A DNA stretch of 28,033 nt, from contig CAZOEW010000024.1 of NCBI GenBank assembly GCA_964578935.1, positions 1-28,033 on the forward strand. The letters are read 5' to 3'. The notes beneath the pieces were generated by a model that saw nothing but the letters and a program-made list of their open reading frames with translations, did no database searches and had not been told where the DNA came from. Both the position numbers and the translations under genes were made by a program. Below are positions 1 to 8,116 of the stretch, one piece after another. This DNA is from JAQYVL01 sp964578935. Its GTDB lineage: Bacteria; Desulfobacterota; Desulfobacteria; Desulfobacterales; SURF-7. Each line of letters begins with the position of its first letter. Within the stretch, counting starts at the first letter, position 1.

Positions 1-195
1 AAATGGATCTGCATGTTTCGAGTTTCTACGCCTCTGAATCTTTTTTACTATTATTATCAAATAGATAAAAAAATGCCCTGCTTGTAGAGCCCAAATCCGA
101 AATCCATTTTTTTCAAAAACAGGCTGCAAAAAAGTTTTTATTTTTTTTAAAAATAAAAGAAAATCGAAGAAATATAACGATTTTAAGAGATAAGT

Positions 196-222
196 AAATT
201 ATTCAAAATTATTGAATAATTT
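196..222. repeat. Perfect 11-bp inverted repeat in the dnaA upstream region
   Basis: The left arm AAATTATTCAA (196-206) and right arm TTGAATAATTT (212-222) are exact reverse complements with a 5-base spacer. The element is entirely A/T-rich with one G/C pair per arm. It could be a protein-binding palindrome or part of an unwinding element. It lacks the GC-rich stem of a terminator. Confidence 0.75.
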
Positions 223-256
223 TTTATATACTTAAAATTCTTAAAAAAAAATTGGG

Positions 257-280
257 ATTTGAAATGATTGTATTTCAAAT
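257..280. repeat. Perfect 9-bp inverted repeat in the dnaA upstream region
   Basis: ATTTGAAAT (257-265) and ATTTCAAAT (272-280) are exact reverse complements separated by 6 bases. The half-site recurs as TTTCAAATT at 315-323. The repeated half-site makes a sequence-specific binding site plausible, possibly for the divergent DnaA encoded just downstream. That link is inference. Confidence 0.7.
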
Positions 281-324
281 TAGTTGGCCAGCTTTTTTTA
301 ACTTTATATAGCTTTTTCAAATTG

Positions 325-348
325 TTATACAAAACATCCTGTGGATTC
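325..348. promoter_or_regulatory. Pair of imperfect DnaA-box-like sites
   Basis: TTATACAAA at 325-333 matches the relaxed DnaA box TTATNCACA at all but one position. TGTGGATTC at 340-348 is, on the other strand, a 7-of-9 match to TTATCCACA. They face each other 6 bases apart. Matches this loose are expected by chance in A/T-rich DNA, so this is only a candidate. Confidence 0.25.
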
Positions 349-544
349 CCAAATAGTCACTAAACACTGTTCATTCAATTTGACTCTAAAGTTCACCTAA
401 GCTATTCCTTGCCCAACTGTTTTTCAGGTGGGATCTAAAACTTGAAATAATCCCTGCAAGTACCGAATCATTCAGAATAAGTTTCGTTTTATCTATTCAT
501 ATTGAGCTGTCCTTGACCCTACAATTTGGAAATGAGTTGCCATT

Positions 545-1924
545 ATGGAAGCGATTTGGAATCAAGTCAAAACGGTTATAAAAAACAGCATCCCGAGCCA
601 CAGTTTCAAAATGTGGATTGAACCATTGGAATTCAACAGCGCTGGAAATGATTATATCAGCTTAGCCTGCCCCAACTTTTTTTCCAAAAAACGGGTTCAG
701 GATAATTACAGTTCTCTGATCGAATTGGAATTAAAAAGTGTTTCCGGTAAAAATTATAAACTGGATTTTTCAGTGCCGGACACAAAAGAAAGAAAAAAGA
801 AAAAAAAAGGTTCTTCCGGCAAGCCTTCTGCTCAAGAACTGGATACATCGGAAGGGTATCAAAAATATTTACCCAAATTAAATTTTCAATCCCCGCTGGG
901 CCGCCTTTTGAGAAAGGATTACACCTTTGACAATTTTGTTGTGGGCAGCAATAATGATTTTGCATATTCTGCCGCCCTGTCCATGGCATCGAATAAAACA
1001 ACTTCCCAGAATTCATTATTTTTATTATCAAAAACAGGAATGGGTAAAAGCCATCTCTCCCAGGCCGTAGGCCATCAAATTCTTTCATCCAAACCAATGG
1101 AACGGGTCTACTATATTACCGCAGAAGATTTTACCAATGAAATGATCCATGCTTTCCGGCATGACTCCATAAGCGGTTTTAAAGAAAAATATCGCAACCA
1201 GTGTGATGTTCTGCTGCTGGAGGATATCCACTTTCTTTCCGGCAAAGAAAGGACTCAGGTTGAACTGGCTCAAGCGCTTGACTACCTGTATGAAGCAGAT
1301 AAAAAAATAATTTTCACAAGCTGCTGTCTCCCTTCAGACATGCCGAAGCTGAGTGAACAGTTACGTTCAAGACTCACAAGCGGACTGATCTCCAATATTG
1401 AGTCCCCCTGTTTTGCTACCCGGGTCAGGATACTGAGAAAAAAATCAAAAGCAAGGGGGATTCAGATCCCGGACGATGTTACCGACTATCTGGCTGATGA
1501 ACTATCGGAAAATGTAAGACAGCTTGAAAGCGGGTTGATCGGCGTTGCGGCCAAATCATCGCTTTTAGGCACACCGATAGACATGAATCTTGCAAAAAGT
1601 GTTGTACAAAATATTGCCCAGCACAATAAAAAAATCACGATCTCAATAATCAAAACAATCGTCTGCAAAGATTTCAGTATTTCTGAAAAAGATATTATTT
1701 CAAGATCCAGAAAACAAAATGTTGTCATACCAAGGCAGATATCCATGTATCTGGCACGCCGATATACCCAGCAGCCGCTTCAGGCAATCGGAAAAAGTTT
1801 CAACAGGCAACACGCAACCGCCATTCATTCGATTGGAATCATAGAGCGGGAAATGAAAAAAAGAGGCCCGATCAAAGAACAGGTGGAATACCTTTGCAAA
1901 AAACTGGATGATGGCAAATTCTAA
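545..1924 (+). CDS. dnaA: Divergent chromosomal replication initiator DnaA
   Basis: DnaA is the AAA+ initiator that binds the origin, melts it and recruits DnaB. All four domains are visible in 459 residues, a normal length. Domain I (1-75) keeps Trp5. A short Lys-rich linker (81-93) follows, then the AAA+ core (about 115-360) and the DNA-binding helix-turn-helix (about 362-455). Several motifs are unusual. The Walker A reads SKTGMGKS (162-169), with Ser for the first Gly. Walker B is LLLED rather than LLIDD. Sensor 1 is TSCC (258-261) instead of TSDR. The box-recognition segment is NRQHAT instead of GGRDHTT, so the Asp and first Thr that touch DNA bases in E. coli are Gln422 and Ala424, while His423 is kept. 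Arg276 (arginine finger) and Arg325 (sensor 2) are conserved. dnaN is not the next gene. It may be the main initiator or a second paralogue. The SD is weak. Confidence 0.92.
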   Translation: MEAIWNQVKTVIKNSIPSHSFKMWIEPLEFNSAGNDYISLACPNFFSKKRVQDNYSSLIELELKSVSGKNYKLDFSVPDTKERKKKKKGSSGKPSAQELDTSEGYQKYLPKLNFQSPLGRLLRKDYTFDNFVVGSNNDFAYSAALSMASNKTTSQNSLFLLSKTGMGKSHLSQAVGHQILSSKPMERVYYITAEDFTNEMIHAFRHDSISGFKEKYRNQCDVLLLEDIHFLSGKERTQVELAQALDYLYEADKKIIFTSCCLPSDMPKLSEQLRSRLTSGLISNIESPCFATRVRILRKKSKARGIQIPDDVTDYLADELSENVRQLESGLIGVAAKSSLLGTPIDMNLAKSVVQNIAQHNKKITISIIKTIVCKDFSISEKDIISRSRKQNVVIPRQISMYLARRYTQQPLQAIGKSFNRQHATAIHSIGIIEREMKKRGPIKEQVEYLCKKLDDGKF

Positions 1925-1935
1925 ACCATAAATTC

Positions 1936-3327
1936 ATGGCAATTTCCGGGAAAGTTCTAAAAAAGCTTCAACAAATCGCAGGAAGGGACAACTTTTCAAC
2001 AGAACGTGAAGAGCTTGCCTGCTATTCGTATGACGCTACTGCACAGCATTTTCTTCCAGACGCCGTCATCTTTCCCAAAAACCGCATGGAAGTATCCGCT
2101 GTTCTCTCTCTTGCCTCTGACAATAACTTCTTTGTCATACCTCGTGGAGCTGGTTCCGGAATGACAGGCGGATCGCTCCCTGTCAAAGGCGGTGTAGTGC
2201 TTGTCATGACCAGAATGAATAAAATTCTTAAAATCGATTGTGATAACCTTATCGCATTTGCGGAACCAGGAGTTGTCACCGGTCATTTCCATAAAGCAGT
2301 CGAAAAAAAAGGGCTTTTCTATCCTCCGGATCCGGCGAGTTCCGACTTCTCAACGTTGGGGGGCAACCTTTCAGAATGCGCAGGTGGACCGAGAGCTGTG
2401 AAATACGGCGTAACGCGTGATTATGTCCTCGGCCTTGAAGCCGTTCTGCCCTCCGGAGAAATCATCAAAACCGGTGTACAGACCGCCAAAGGTGTCGTAG
2501 GCTACGACCTTACACGTCTCCTTATCGGATCGGAAGGCACTTTAGGGGTAATCACACAAATGACTCTTCGTCTCCTTCCGCTTCCGCAATCCGTTAGAAC
2601 CATGACAGCCGTTTTTAAGAGCATGGAAGCGGCGGCAGAAACCGTTTCAGAGATTATCCGGCAGGCCATCATTCCAAGAACGGTTGAATTCATGGACCAT
2701 GCCTCTATAAATTGTGCCGAAAGCTATCTTGGAATTGGCCTGCCCAGAGATGCTGGAGCCATGCTTCTTATTGAAGTTGACGGGGAAGAGCATGTAGCTG
2801 TAACCGACATTGAAAAACTGAAGGCGCTTTGCCTATCGCAAGGAGCAAGCGATGTAGCAATTGCCTTATCGGAAGTAGAACGAGAAAATCTCTGGAAAGC
2901 ACGAAAATCGATATCACCGGCTCTCTATCGCCTGGCGCCCGACAAAATAAATGAAGATATTGTTGTTCCCAAAAACAAAATTCCTCATATGGTCCGAAAA
3001 ATTGAGGAGTTAAGCGCCAAAACCGGCCTGTCCCTTGCAAGCTTCGGGCATGCGGGTGACGGCAACATCCATGTCAATATCATGATCGATAAAAATCAGC
3101 CGGAACAGGTAAAAAAAGCCGAGGCTGCTCTTGAAACCCTTTTTGACTATACCCTCGAGCTTGGAGGAACGATATCCGGCGAGCATGGTGTCGGTATTAC
3201 AAAAGCGGCTTTTATCGGAAAAGAGATCGGCGATGTGGAACTTGGGCTAATGAAGAGTATCAAAAAAGTCTTTGATCCAAAAGGAATTTTAAATCCAGGA
3301 AAGATATTTGATTTTAGAAAAGAATAA
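1936..3327 (+). CDS. glcD: FAD-linked oxidase, glycolate oxidase subunit GlcD-like
   Basis: This is a flavoprotein of the GlcD/D-lactate dehydrogenase group, which oxidises 2-hydroxy acids such as glycolate or D-lactate to the keto acid in the cytoplasm or at the membrane. The FAD-binding PCMH domain spans about residues 38-215, with the diphosphate-binding loop PRGAGSGMTGG (69-79). The FAD-oxidase C domain (about 220-457) carries the GHAGDGNIH motif (371-379), the SGEHGVG motif (414-420) and the terminal ILNPGK. At 463 residues it is full length. It starts 11 bp after the dnaA stop without a clear Shine-Dalgarno sequence, so translation may depend on read-through from dnaA. No GlcE or iron-sulfur GlcF partner lies in the window. 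The substrate cannot be read from sequence, and D-lactate is as likely as glycolate. Confidence 0.88.
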   Translation: MAISGKVLKKLQQIAGRDNFSTEREELACYSYDATAQHFLPDAVIFPKNRMEVSAVLSLASDNNFFVIPRGAGSGMTGGSLPVKGGVVLVMTRMNKILKIDCDNLIAFAEPGVVTGHFHKAVEKKGLFYPPDPASSDFSTLGGNLSECAGGPRAVKYGVTRDYVLGLEAVLPSGEIIKTGVQTAKGVVGYDLTRLLIGSEGTLGVITQMTLRLLPLPQSVRTMTAVFKSMEAAAETVSEIIRQAIIPRTVEFMDHASINCAESYLGIGLPRDAGAMLLIEVDGEEHVAVTDIEKLKALCLSQGASDVAIALSEVERENLWKARKSISPALYRLAPDKINEDIVVPKNKIPHMVRKIEELSAKTGLSLASFGHAGDGNIHVNIMIDKNQPEQVKKAEAALETLFDYTLELGGTISGEHGVGITKAAFIGKEIGDVELGLMKSIKKVFDPKGILNPGKIFDFRKE

Positions 3328-3423
3328 CCCCATTTAAAAAAAACGAACGCTCATCCTTTTTAGCAGACAGTGATTTCAACTCCATACTAAAACGAATTAA
3401 AAATTCAGGTTCTCCCGGGACGG

Positions 3424-3621
3424 CTATTGTATTCTTTCGTTCAAATTTTCAGCAGAGAGCAGGTCTTCCAGAAGCTCCATGCGGGAATTCTGATCGTTCT
3501 CGATTGCGCATCTCAGGCTCAGCGCACAAAATTTTCGACAAATATTATCTTCAATGTTAAAATTACCAAAACATCCCAGGTGATTTTTCGAAGGAAGCAT
3601 TTTCATTGAATCAATTCTCAT
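3424..3621 (-). CDS. Small four-cysteine protein, probable metal-binding
   Basis: A 65-residue protein whose start codon overlaps the stop of the upstream phosphatase gene by the ATGA arrangement (ATG at 3621-3619, TGA at 3620-3618), which argues strongly that it is translated. It has cysteines at 17, 28, 32 and 38 (CFG-x8-C-x3-C-x5-C), followed by an acidic C-terminal helix (about 46-58). The CFG...C..C pattern resembles small zinc-ribbon-like domains that I associate with deltaproteobacterial proteins, but I cannot name a family with certainty. It is the last gene of the - strand run that begins at rpsF and is convergent with glcD. No clear terminator follows it. Function unknown; a structural zinc site is the likeliest reading. 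Confidence 0.68.
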   Translation of the reverse strand: MRIDSMKMLPSKNHLGCFGNFNIEDNICRKFCALSLRCAIENDQNSRMELLEDLLSAENLNERIQ

Positions 3622-4406
3622 ATCGTTTTTTTTAACTCCAGCAAAGAAACCATTTCTTTATGAATTTTACCGTTGGTTGCCAAGATCTCAGTTTTTTCAA
3701 ATCCAAACGGATTGTCTGAAAAATCCGTTACCGAAGCTCCGGATTCCCGGGCAATCACAACCCCTGCAGCAGTATCCCATGGTTTCAGATTCTGTTCCCA
3801 GAATCCATCAAACCGCCCACTGGCGACATAACAGAGGTCTAAAGCGGCAGATCCCAATCTCCTTATCCCTCTTGCCGCGCACATGCAATTTTCAAAACGC
3901 TGAAAAAGCGGTCTGAGAATTGCTTTAAAATCATATGGGAACCCTGTAACAAGAAGACTTTCCGATACATGGCTCCTTCCGGATACCCGGATCGGCTTCC
4001 CGTTCAATGCAGCCCCTTTTCCTTTACGCGCTGAAAAAAATTCACCTGTCACCGGATTGATCACAATCCCGATAACCGGCTCGCCATTCACCGCGAAGGC
4101 AATGGAAACCGCAAAAAATCCGAGCTGATGAGCAAAGTTTGTTGTACCGTCAAGTGGGTCGATTATCCACTGAAATTCCGGATTCCCAGCGGTCAGGCCA
4201 CTTTCTTCAGCCAGTATGGCATGATCCGGAAACCGTTTGCGAATTGTCTCAATAATCATCTTTTCAGATGCCGTATCCGCTTCGGTCAGAAGATCGATCT
4301 CTCCTTTTTTGACGATATGATCAATCTTCCCAAAAAAAGAGTGAAGAATATCAGCGCCCTTGAATGCCGCGTCGGTACCAATCCTCTGCACATACTCGAG
4401 ATCCAT
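3618..4406 (-). CDS. Inositol monophosphatase family phosphatase (SuhB-like)
   Basis: A Mg-dependent phosphomonoesterase of the inositol monophosphatase superfamily, cytoplasmic. The metal and phosphate motifs are present in order: LTEADTASE (40-48), AEESG (66-70), and IDPLDGTTNF (82-91) containing the paired aspartates. The C-terminal motif PWDTAAG completes the active site. From the ATG at 4406 the protein is 262 residues, matching SuhB (267). The frame stays open to a GTG at 4445, but the extra 13 residues do not fit the family and no SD supports either start. Its stop overlaps the next small gene (ATGA). It could act on myo-inositol-1-phosphate, fructose-1,6-bisphosphate or another sugar phosphate; the family does not settle substrate. 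It lies 78 bp after hflX. Confidence 0.88.
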   Translation of the reverse strand: MDLEYVQRIGTDAAFKGADILHSFFGKIDHIVKKGEIDLLTEADTASEKMIIETIRKRFPDHAILAEESGLTAGNPEFQWIIDPLDGTTNFAHQLGFFAVSIAFAVNGEPVIGIVINPVTGEFFSARKGKGAALNGKPIRVSGRSHVSESLLVTGFPYDFKAILRPLFQRFENCMCAARGIRRLGSAALDLCYVASGRFDGFWEQNLKPWDTAAGVVIARESGASVTDFSDNPFGFEKTEILATNGKIHKEMVSLLELKKTI

Positions 4407-4484
4407 ATGAATATCTTTATAATCGATAGGCAGTAGAGTCAACACAAATAATTAAAAATAATCAAAATTTCGATACCCTGCTGA

Positions 4485-6140
4485 TTATTCTGATGACTGG
4501 TTTTCCTCCTCGGAGACAAACAAGGGGCGGATCATGGTATCGATACTCTGGATCATTTCTCCCAGGGTTTCGGTTCTGTTCGCAGATATGGGGATTCCAT
4601 TATATCTTACCGCGAGCCTCTCCGCCATCTCTTCGGTTACAAGATCTTTTTTATTCAGGACATACATGACCGGTACATGCTGAAGTTTTAAATCTTCCAA
4701 TATCTTTTCAACAGAATCAATCTGATTTTCAAATCTTGCATTACTGATATCAATCACATGAAGAAGCAGATCCGCACTTTCAAGCTCCTCCAGAGTCGCT
4801 CGAAATGCTACCATCAATTCCTTTGGGAGATCTCTGATAAACCCCACGGTATCGGTAATAATTACTTCCATATCTTTTGGGAATCTGAGACGACGGCTCG
4901 ATGGATCAAGTGTGGCAAAAAGCCTGCTTTCCGCAAGCACCTGACTTTTTGTCAGGGTATTCAGCAATGTGGATTTCCCCGCATTGGTATACCCGATAAT
5001 GGAAACAACAGGCAGGCTTCGCTTCCGGCGCTTTGCCTTCTGCTGTTTTCTCTGCTTCCTGACCTGATTCAGAGATGTCTCCAGCCTTTGTATGCGGTCC
5101 CTGACCCTTCTTCTGTTAATCTCCAGCTTGGTTTCACCGGGACCGCGTCCACCAATGCCTCCGGTAAGACGTGACATGGCTGTGTTCTTCGTAATCAATC
5201 TCGGGAGAAGATATTTTAATTGAGCCAGTTCAACCTGAAGTTTTCCTTCTCTGGATTGAGCCCGTTGTGCAAAAATATCAAGAATAAGCTGTGTCCGGTC
5301 AATGACCTTCAGGTCAACCTGATTGGTAATCGAACGAATCTGCGCCGGATTCAATTCCTGGTCGAAAATTACAACCGTTATTCCATTAAAAAGTGCTGAA
5401 ACAGTCAATTCACTCAGCTTGCCGCGTCCTAGAAGAAATCGTGAATCAATTTTTTTCCGATGCTGAAGTATGGTACCGGCTACCTGTATACCGGATGACA
5501 CGGCAAGTTCCTTCAGCTCGTCGAGAGATTCTTCTGCTTTTTGTCTGGATTCCGTCGTAACACTTACCAGAAGCGCCCTTTCTTCTGAAGCCCTTGAATC
5601 CGGCTGAATGCTGGTAAGGGAGATCTCTGTTTCCAGAGCCCGAATCAGATCCAGACACCCGATATCCAGTTCATTTACGTTCAGAAAAAATGTCTGATAA
5701 ATCGTCTCGGCGTTCTTTTCCGGTGAGATATGGCCTGCATGGACCTTATACGGCAGGCCGTCATTGTCAACCAGGACAGAAGCCATCAGATCCAGACGCA
5801 ACAGGGCCAGATCGGTCAAATCATCTTGACTCAAAGATTCATTGGAAAGGTGGGTGTGGATGCATCGAAGCCCCCGCAATCGTCCGGGAGCCGAGCGATA
5901 GTCACTGGTATCCGGTATAATGATCTTCTGCCGGTCACCAACGATCACAAACATGATTTTCCCGGATCGATCGATCAACAATCCGATCTGCCGGCTTATC
6001 TCCCGGGAGAGCTGGCTGATATCCCGAGCAAGTTCATTGGTAACAATAAATTGAGGTGGCGTGCGGCGGTGATATAAATTTTCAAGCCGGCGGAGTTGAC
6101 TGGCTTTAAGTCCGCCGGAATTCCCAAAAATCTTTTTCAT
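4485..6140 (-). CDS. hflX: Ribosome-associated GTPase HflX, long form
   Basis: HflX is a GTPase that splits stalled or stress-inactivated 70S ribosomes. The HflX N-terminal domain covers about residues 188-345, with the Gly-rich segment GGIGGRGPGE (327-336). A basic coiled-coil (344-375) leads into the G domain: G1 GYTNAGKS (383-390), G3 DTVG (430-433), G4 NKKD (496-499) and G5 SAN (519-521). At 551 residues it is about 120 longer than E. coli HflX. The extra N-terminal part (about 25-180) has a HTH-x6-S-x2-D pattern (95-107) followed by helices, reminiscent of the MPN/JAB (RadC-like) fold. The start codon overlaps the dnaB stop as ATGA, so the two genes are translationally coupled. Confidence 0.93.
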   Translation of the reverse strand: MKKIFGNSGGLKASQLRRLENLYHRRTPPQFIVTNELARDISQLSREISRQIGLLIDRSGKIMFVIVGDRQKIIIPDTSDYRSAPGRLRGLRCIHTHLSNESLSQDDLTDLALLRLDLMASVLVDNDGLPYKVHAGHISPEKNAETIYQTFFLNVNELDIGCLDLIRALETEISLTSIQPDSRASEERALLVSVTTESRQKAEESLDELKELAVSSGIQVAGTILQHRKKIDSRFLLGRGKLSELTVSALFNGITVVIFDQELNPAQIRSITNQVDLKVIDRTQLILDIFAQRAQSREGKLQVELAQLKYLLPRLITKNTAMSRLTGGIGGRGPGETKLEINRRRVRDRIQRLETSLNQVRKQRKQQKAKRRKRSLPVVSIIGYTNAGKSTLLNTLTKSQVLAESRLFATLDPSSRRLRFPKDMEVIITDTVGFIRDLPKELMVAFRATLEELESADLLLHVIDISNARFENQIDSVEKILEDLKLQHVPVMYVLNKKDLVTEEMAERLAVRYNGIPISANRTETLGEMIQSIDTMIRPLFVSEEENQSSE

Positions 6141-7510
6141 TCAAAGTAACTGCCGTGAGCAAGATCCTCAAATCGGGTATATGATTTGAGGAACGTCAAA
6201 AAAGCGGTCCCGACAGGTCCGTTTCGCTGCTTGCCGAGTATGATCTCCGCTTTTCCCCGGTTGGGATTATTTTCGTCCTGATTGTAGACCTCATCTCTGT
6301 AAATAAACGCAACGAGGTCCGCATCCTGCTCAAGAGCCCCGGACTCACGCAGATCGGAAAGCATGGGTCTTTTATCACTCCGCTGCTCCAGCATTCGATT
6401 AAGCTGTGACAATGCAATTACGGGTACGTTGAGCTCTTTGGCAAGAATTTTTAATGATCGGGATATTTCTGATATCTCAAGATCACGCCTCTCTTTGGAA
6501 GTACTACCCCGCATAAGTTGAAGATAGTCGATAACGACCAGGCCAAGGCCCTTTTCTGCTTTGAGTCGACGGGCCTTCGCTCTGATGTCCATAGGGGTTA
6601 CATCCGCGGAATCATCAATATATATGGGAGCCTGCTCCAGAACGCCTGCCGCATTTGTCAGCCGCTCCCAGTCATCGTCATTAAAAAAGCCTCCTCGAAG
6701 GCGGGCTGAATCAATACGCGCTTCGGATGTGAGAAGGCGCATGGATAACTGTTCTTTTGACATTTCAAGAGAAAAAATGGCCACAGGAACGTTTGCCTCA
6801 ACCGCGGCATTTCTTGCGATATTCAGGGCAAATGATGTTTTTCCCATTGCAGGACGCGCAGCCACGATGATCAGGTCAGACTTCTGAAATCCGGAAGTCA
6901 ATTGATCCAGGCGTGTAAAACCCGAAGGAATGCCCGTAAGCATTAATCCGCTTCCCTGGCGTTCCTCGAGCGTATCAATATTTCCATTGATAAGGTCGCT
7001 GACCGGAAAGAATGATTTTTTTAGTTTGTTTTCCGAAATCTCAAAGATCGACTTTTCCGCAAAATTGACCACCTCATCCACATCACCCCGGTCTTCAAAA
7101 CACCGATTGACAATGATATTCGCCTGTGCAATCAGCTTTCGCAATGACGATTTGTCGCGTATGATCCTCGCGTAATGTTCGGCATTGACCGCAAGAGGAA
7201 CGGTATCGATCAGTTGCGCGAGATAAGTCGCCCCGCCCATATCTTCAAGCTGGCCTTTTTCCTTCAGGTTGTTTGCAACCGTCACGAGATCGATCGGTTC
7301 ACTCTTTGCGAACAGTTCGGTGATGGCGGCGAATATTTTTTGGTGGGCAGTTCTGTAGAAGTCTTCGGGAGACAGAATTTCAACAATATCAAGCAGGGTA
7401 CTGCTATCGATCAGAACAGCGCTCAGTATTGATTCTTCCGCTTCAATATTTTGAGGTGGAAGCTTATGAAGCGATGGATCTTTGACAATTTGCAAGCGTT
7501 TCTCAGCCAT
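6137..7510 (-). CDS. dnaB: Replicative DNA helicase DnaB
   Basis: The hexameric 5'-3' helicase that unwinds DNA at the replication fork and is loaded by DnaA at the origin. The N-terminal primase-interacting domain (about 17-120) is followed by a linker and a RecA-like motor (about 185-450) with Walker A ARPAMGKTS (218-226), Walker B VVIDYLQ (325-331), the LSQLNR motif, and the DLRESG-x-x-EQDAD segment. The length of 457 residues is typical and no intein is present. It closes the conserved ribosomal-protein/helicase cluster and is coupled to hflX. The 95-bp gap to rplI holds an imperfect CCTCTC/GAGAGG inverted repeat that may form a weak hairpin in the transcript. Confidence 0.97.
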   Translation of the reverse strand: MAEKRLQIVKDPSLHKLPPQNIEAEESILSAVLIDSSTLLDIVEILSPEDFYRTAHQKIFAAITELFAKSEPIDLVTVANNLKEKGQLEDMGGATYLAQLIDTVPLAVNAEHYARIIRDKSSLRKLIAQANIIVNRCFEDRGDVDEVVNFAEKSIFEISENKLKKSFFPVSDLINGNIDTLEERQGSGLMLTGIPSGFTRLDQLTSGFQKSDLIIVAARPAMGKTSFALNIARNAAVEANVPVAIFSLEMSKEQLSMRLLTSEARIDSARLRGGFFNDDDWERLTNAAGVLEQAPIYIDDSADVTPMDIRAKARRLKAEKGLGLVVIDYLQLMRGSTSKERRDLEISEISRSLKILAKELNVPVIALSQLNRMLEQRSDKRPMLSDLRESGALEQDADLVAFIYRDEVYNQDENNPNRGKAEIILGKQRNGPVGTAFLTFLKSYTRFEDLAHGSYFE

Positions 7511-7605
7511 ATCTCAATTTAAAAAATACCCTTTGCTAAGGAGTGGAAAAAATATGCGGCGTTTCCCCTCTCCCTAACCCCGACAATTTTTGGAGAGAGG
7601 TATTT

Positions 7606-8049
7606 TTACTCTGGAACGACCTCAACGATAATCTCCGGTTCGACATCCTTGTAGACCCGGATCGGAACTTTGTAAGTGCCCGTTGTTTTGATTGGATCGG
7701 ATAGAAGAATCATCCGTTTTTCAACCTTCACATCCTGTGCCTCCAGTGCTTCGATGATGTCATGGATGGTAACAGAGCCGTAAAGCCGGTCTTCTTCGGT
7801 AACCTTTGCAACGATCTTGCAGGTAAGGCCATCAAGCCTTTTTGCCATTTCTTCGGCAAACTCCTTTTCCTTTGCAATCTGAAGATCGAATTTGGCTTTT
7901 TCCTTTTCAAGAACCTTGCGGTTCTGAGGCGTATCGATTACAGCTTTTCCCTGAGGCAGAAGATAGTTACGTGCGTAGCCGGCAGACACCGTTACTTCCG
8001 AGCCGATAATCCCCAGGGATTCTATAGTTTCTTTCAATATTAGTTTCAT
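7606..8049 (-). CDS. rplI: 50S ribosomal protein L9
   Basis: L9 binds 23S rRNA and spans from the L1 stalk base outward on the large subunit. The 147-residue length matches the family (148-150). The N-terminal RNA-binding domain keeps the L9 hallmark VSAGYARNYLLPQGKA (21-36). The long connecting helix (about 42-75) and the C-terminal domain follow. The start is well supported: GGAGG lies 6 bases before the ATG. It sits between the DUF2232 gene (67-bp gap) and dnaB, the usual order in this group. Confidence 0.97.
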   Translation of the reverse strand: MKLILKETIESLGIIGSEVTVSAGYARNYLLPQGKAVIDTPQNRKVLEKEKAKFDLQIAKEKEFAEEMAKRLDGLTCKIVAKVTEEDRLYGSVTIHDIIEALEAQDVKVEKRMILLSDPIKTTGTYKVPIRVYKDVEPEIIVEVVPE

Positions 8050-8116
8050 GCTAACCTCCGAGTAAATATAATCGCTTCTATGTGAAACGAATCTTTTTTT
8101 GTTGAGCAGATGCCTT

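Larger units (their letters stand above)
1..544. other. AT-rich gene-free region upstream of dnaA, candidate oriC
   Basis: No convincing coding region lies in these 544 bases. The stretch from about 105 to 330 is very rich in A/T runs, as expected of a DNA-unwinding element. It holds two perfect inverted repeats (196-222 and 257-280). The 8-mer ATTTGAAA occurs at 257-264, and its complement occurs at 273-280 and 315-322. Bacterial origins often lie next to dnaA, which is the main reason for the call. No exact TTATCCACA DnaA box was found in either orientation; only two imperfect ones were seen (325-348). The weak fit to standard boxes may relate to the altered DNA-contact residues of the adjacent DnaA. 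It could instead be only a long dnaA leader and promoter region. Confidence 0.45.

Noticed and set aside
380..408. TTGACT-17-TATTCC as a dnaA promoter
   Set aside because: The -35 is good but the -10 matches only three of six bases and no other support was found.
7560..7605. CCTCTC/GAGAGG inverted repeat between rplI and dnaB as a terminator
   Set aside because: The arms are short and bulged, the loop is long and no T-run follows. A terminator inside this conserved operon would also be unexpected.
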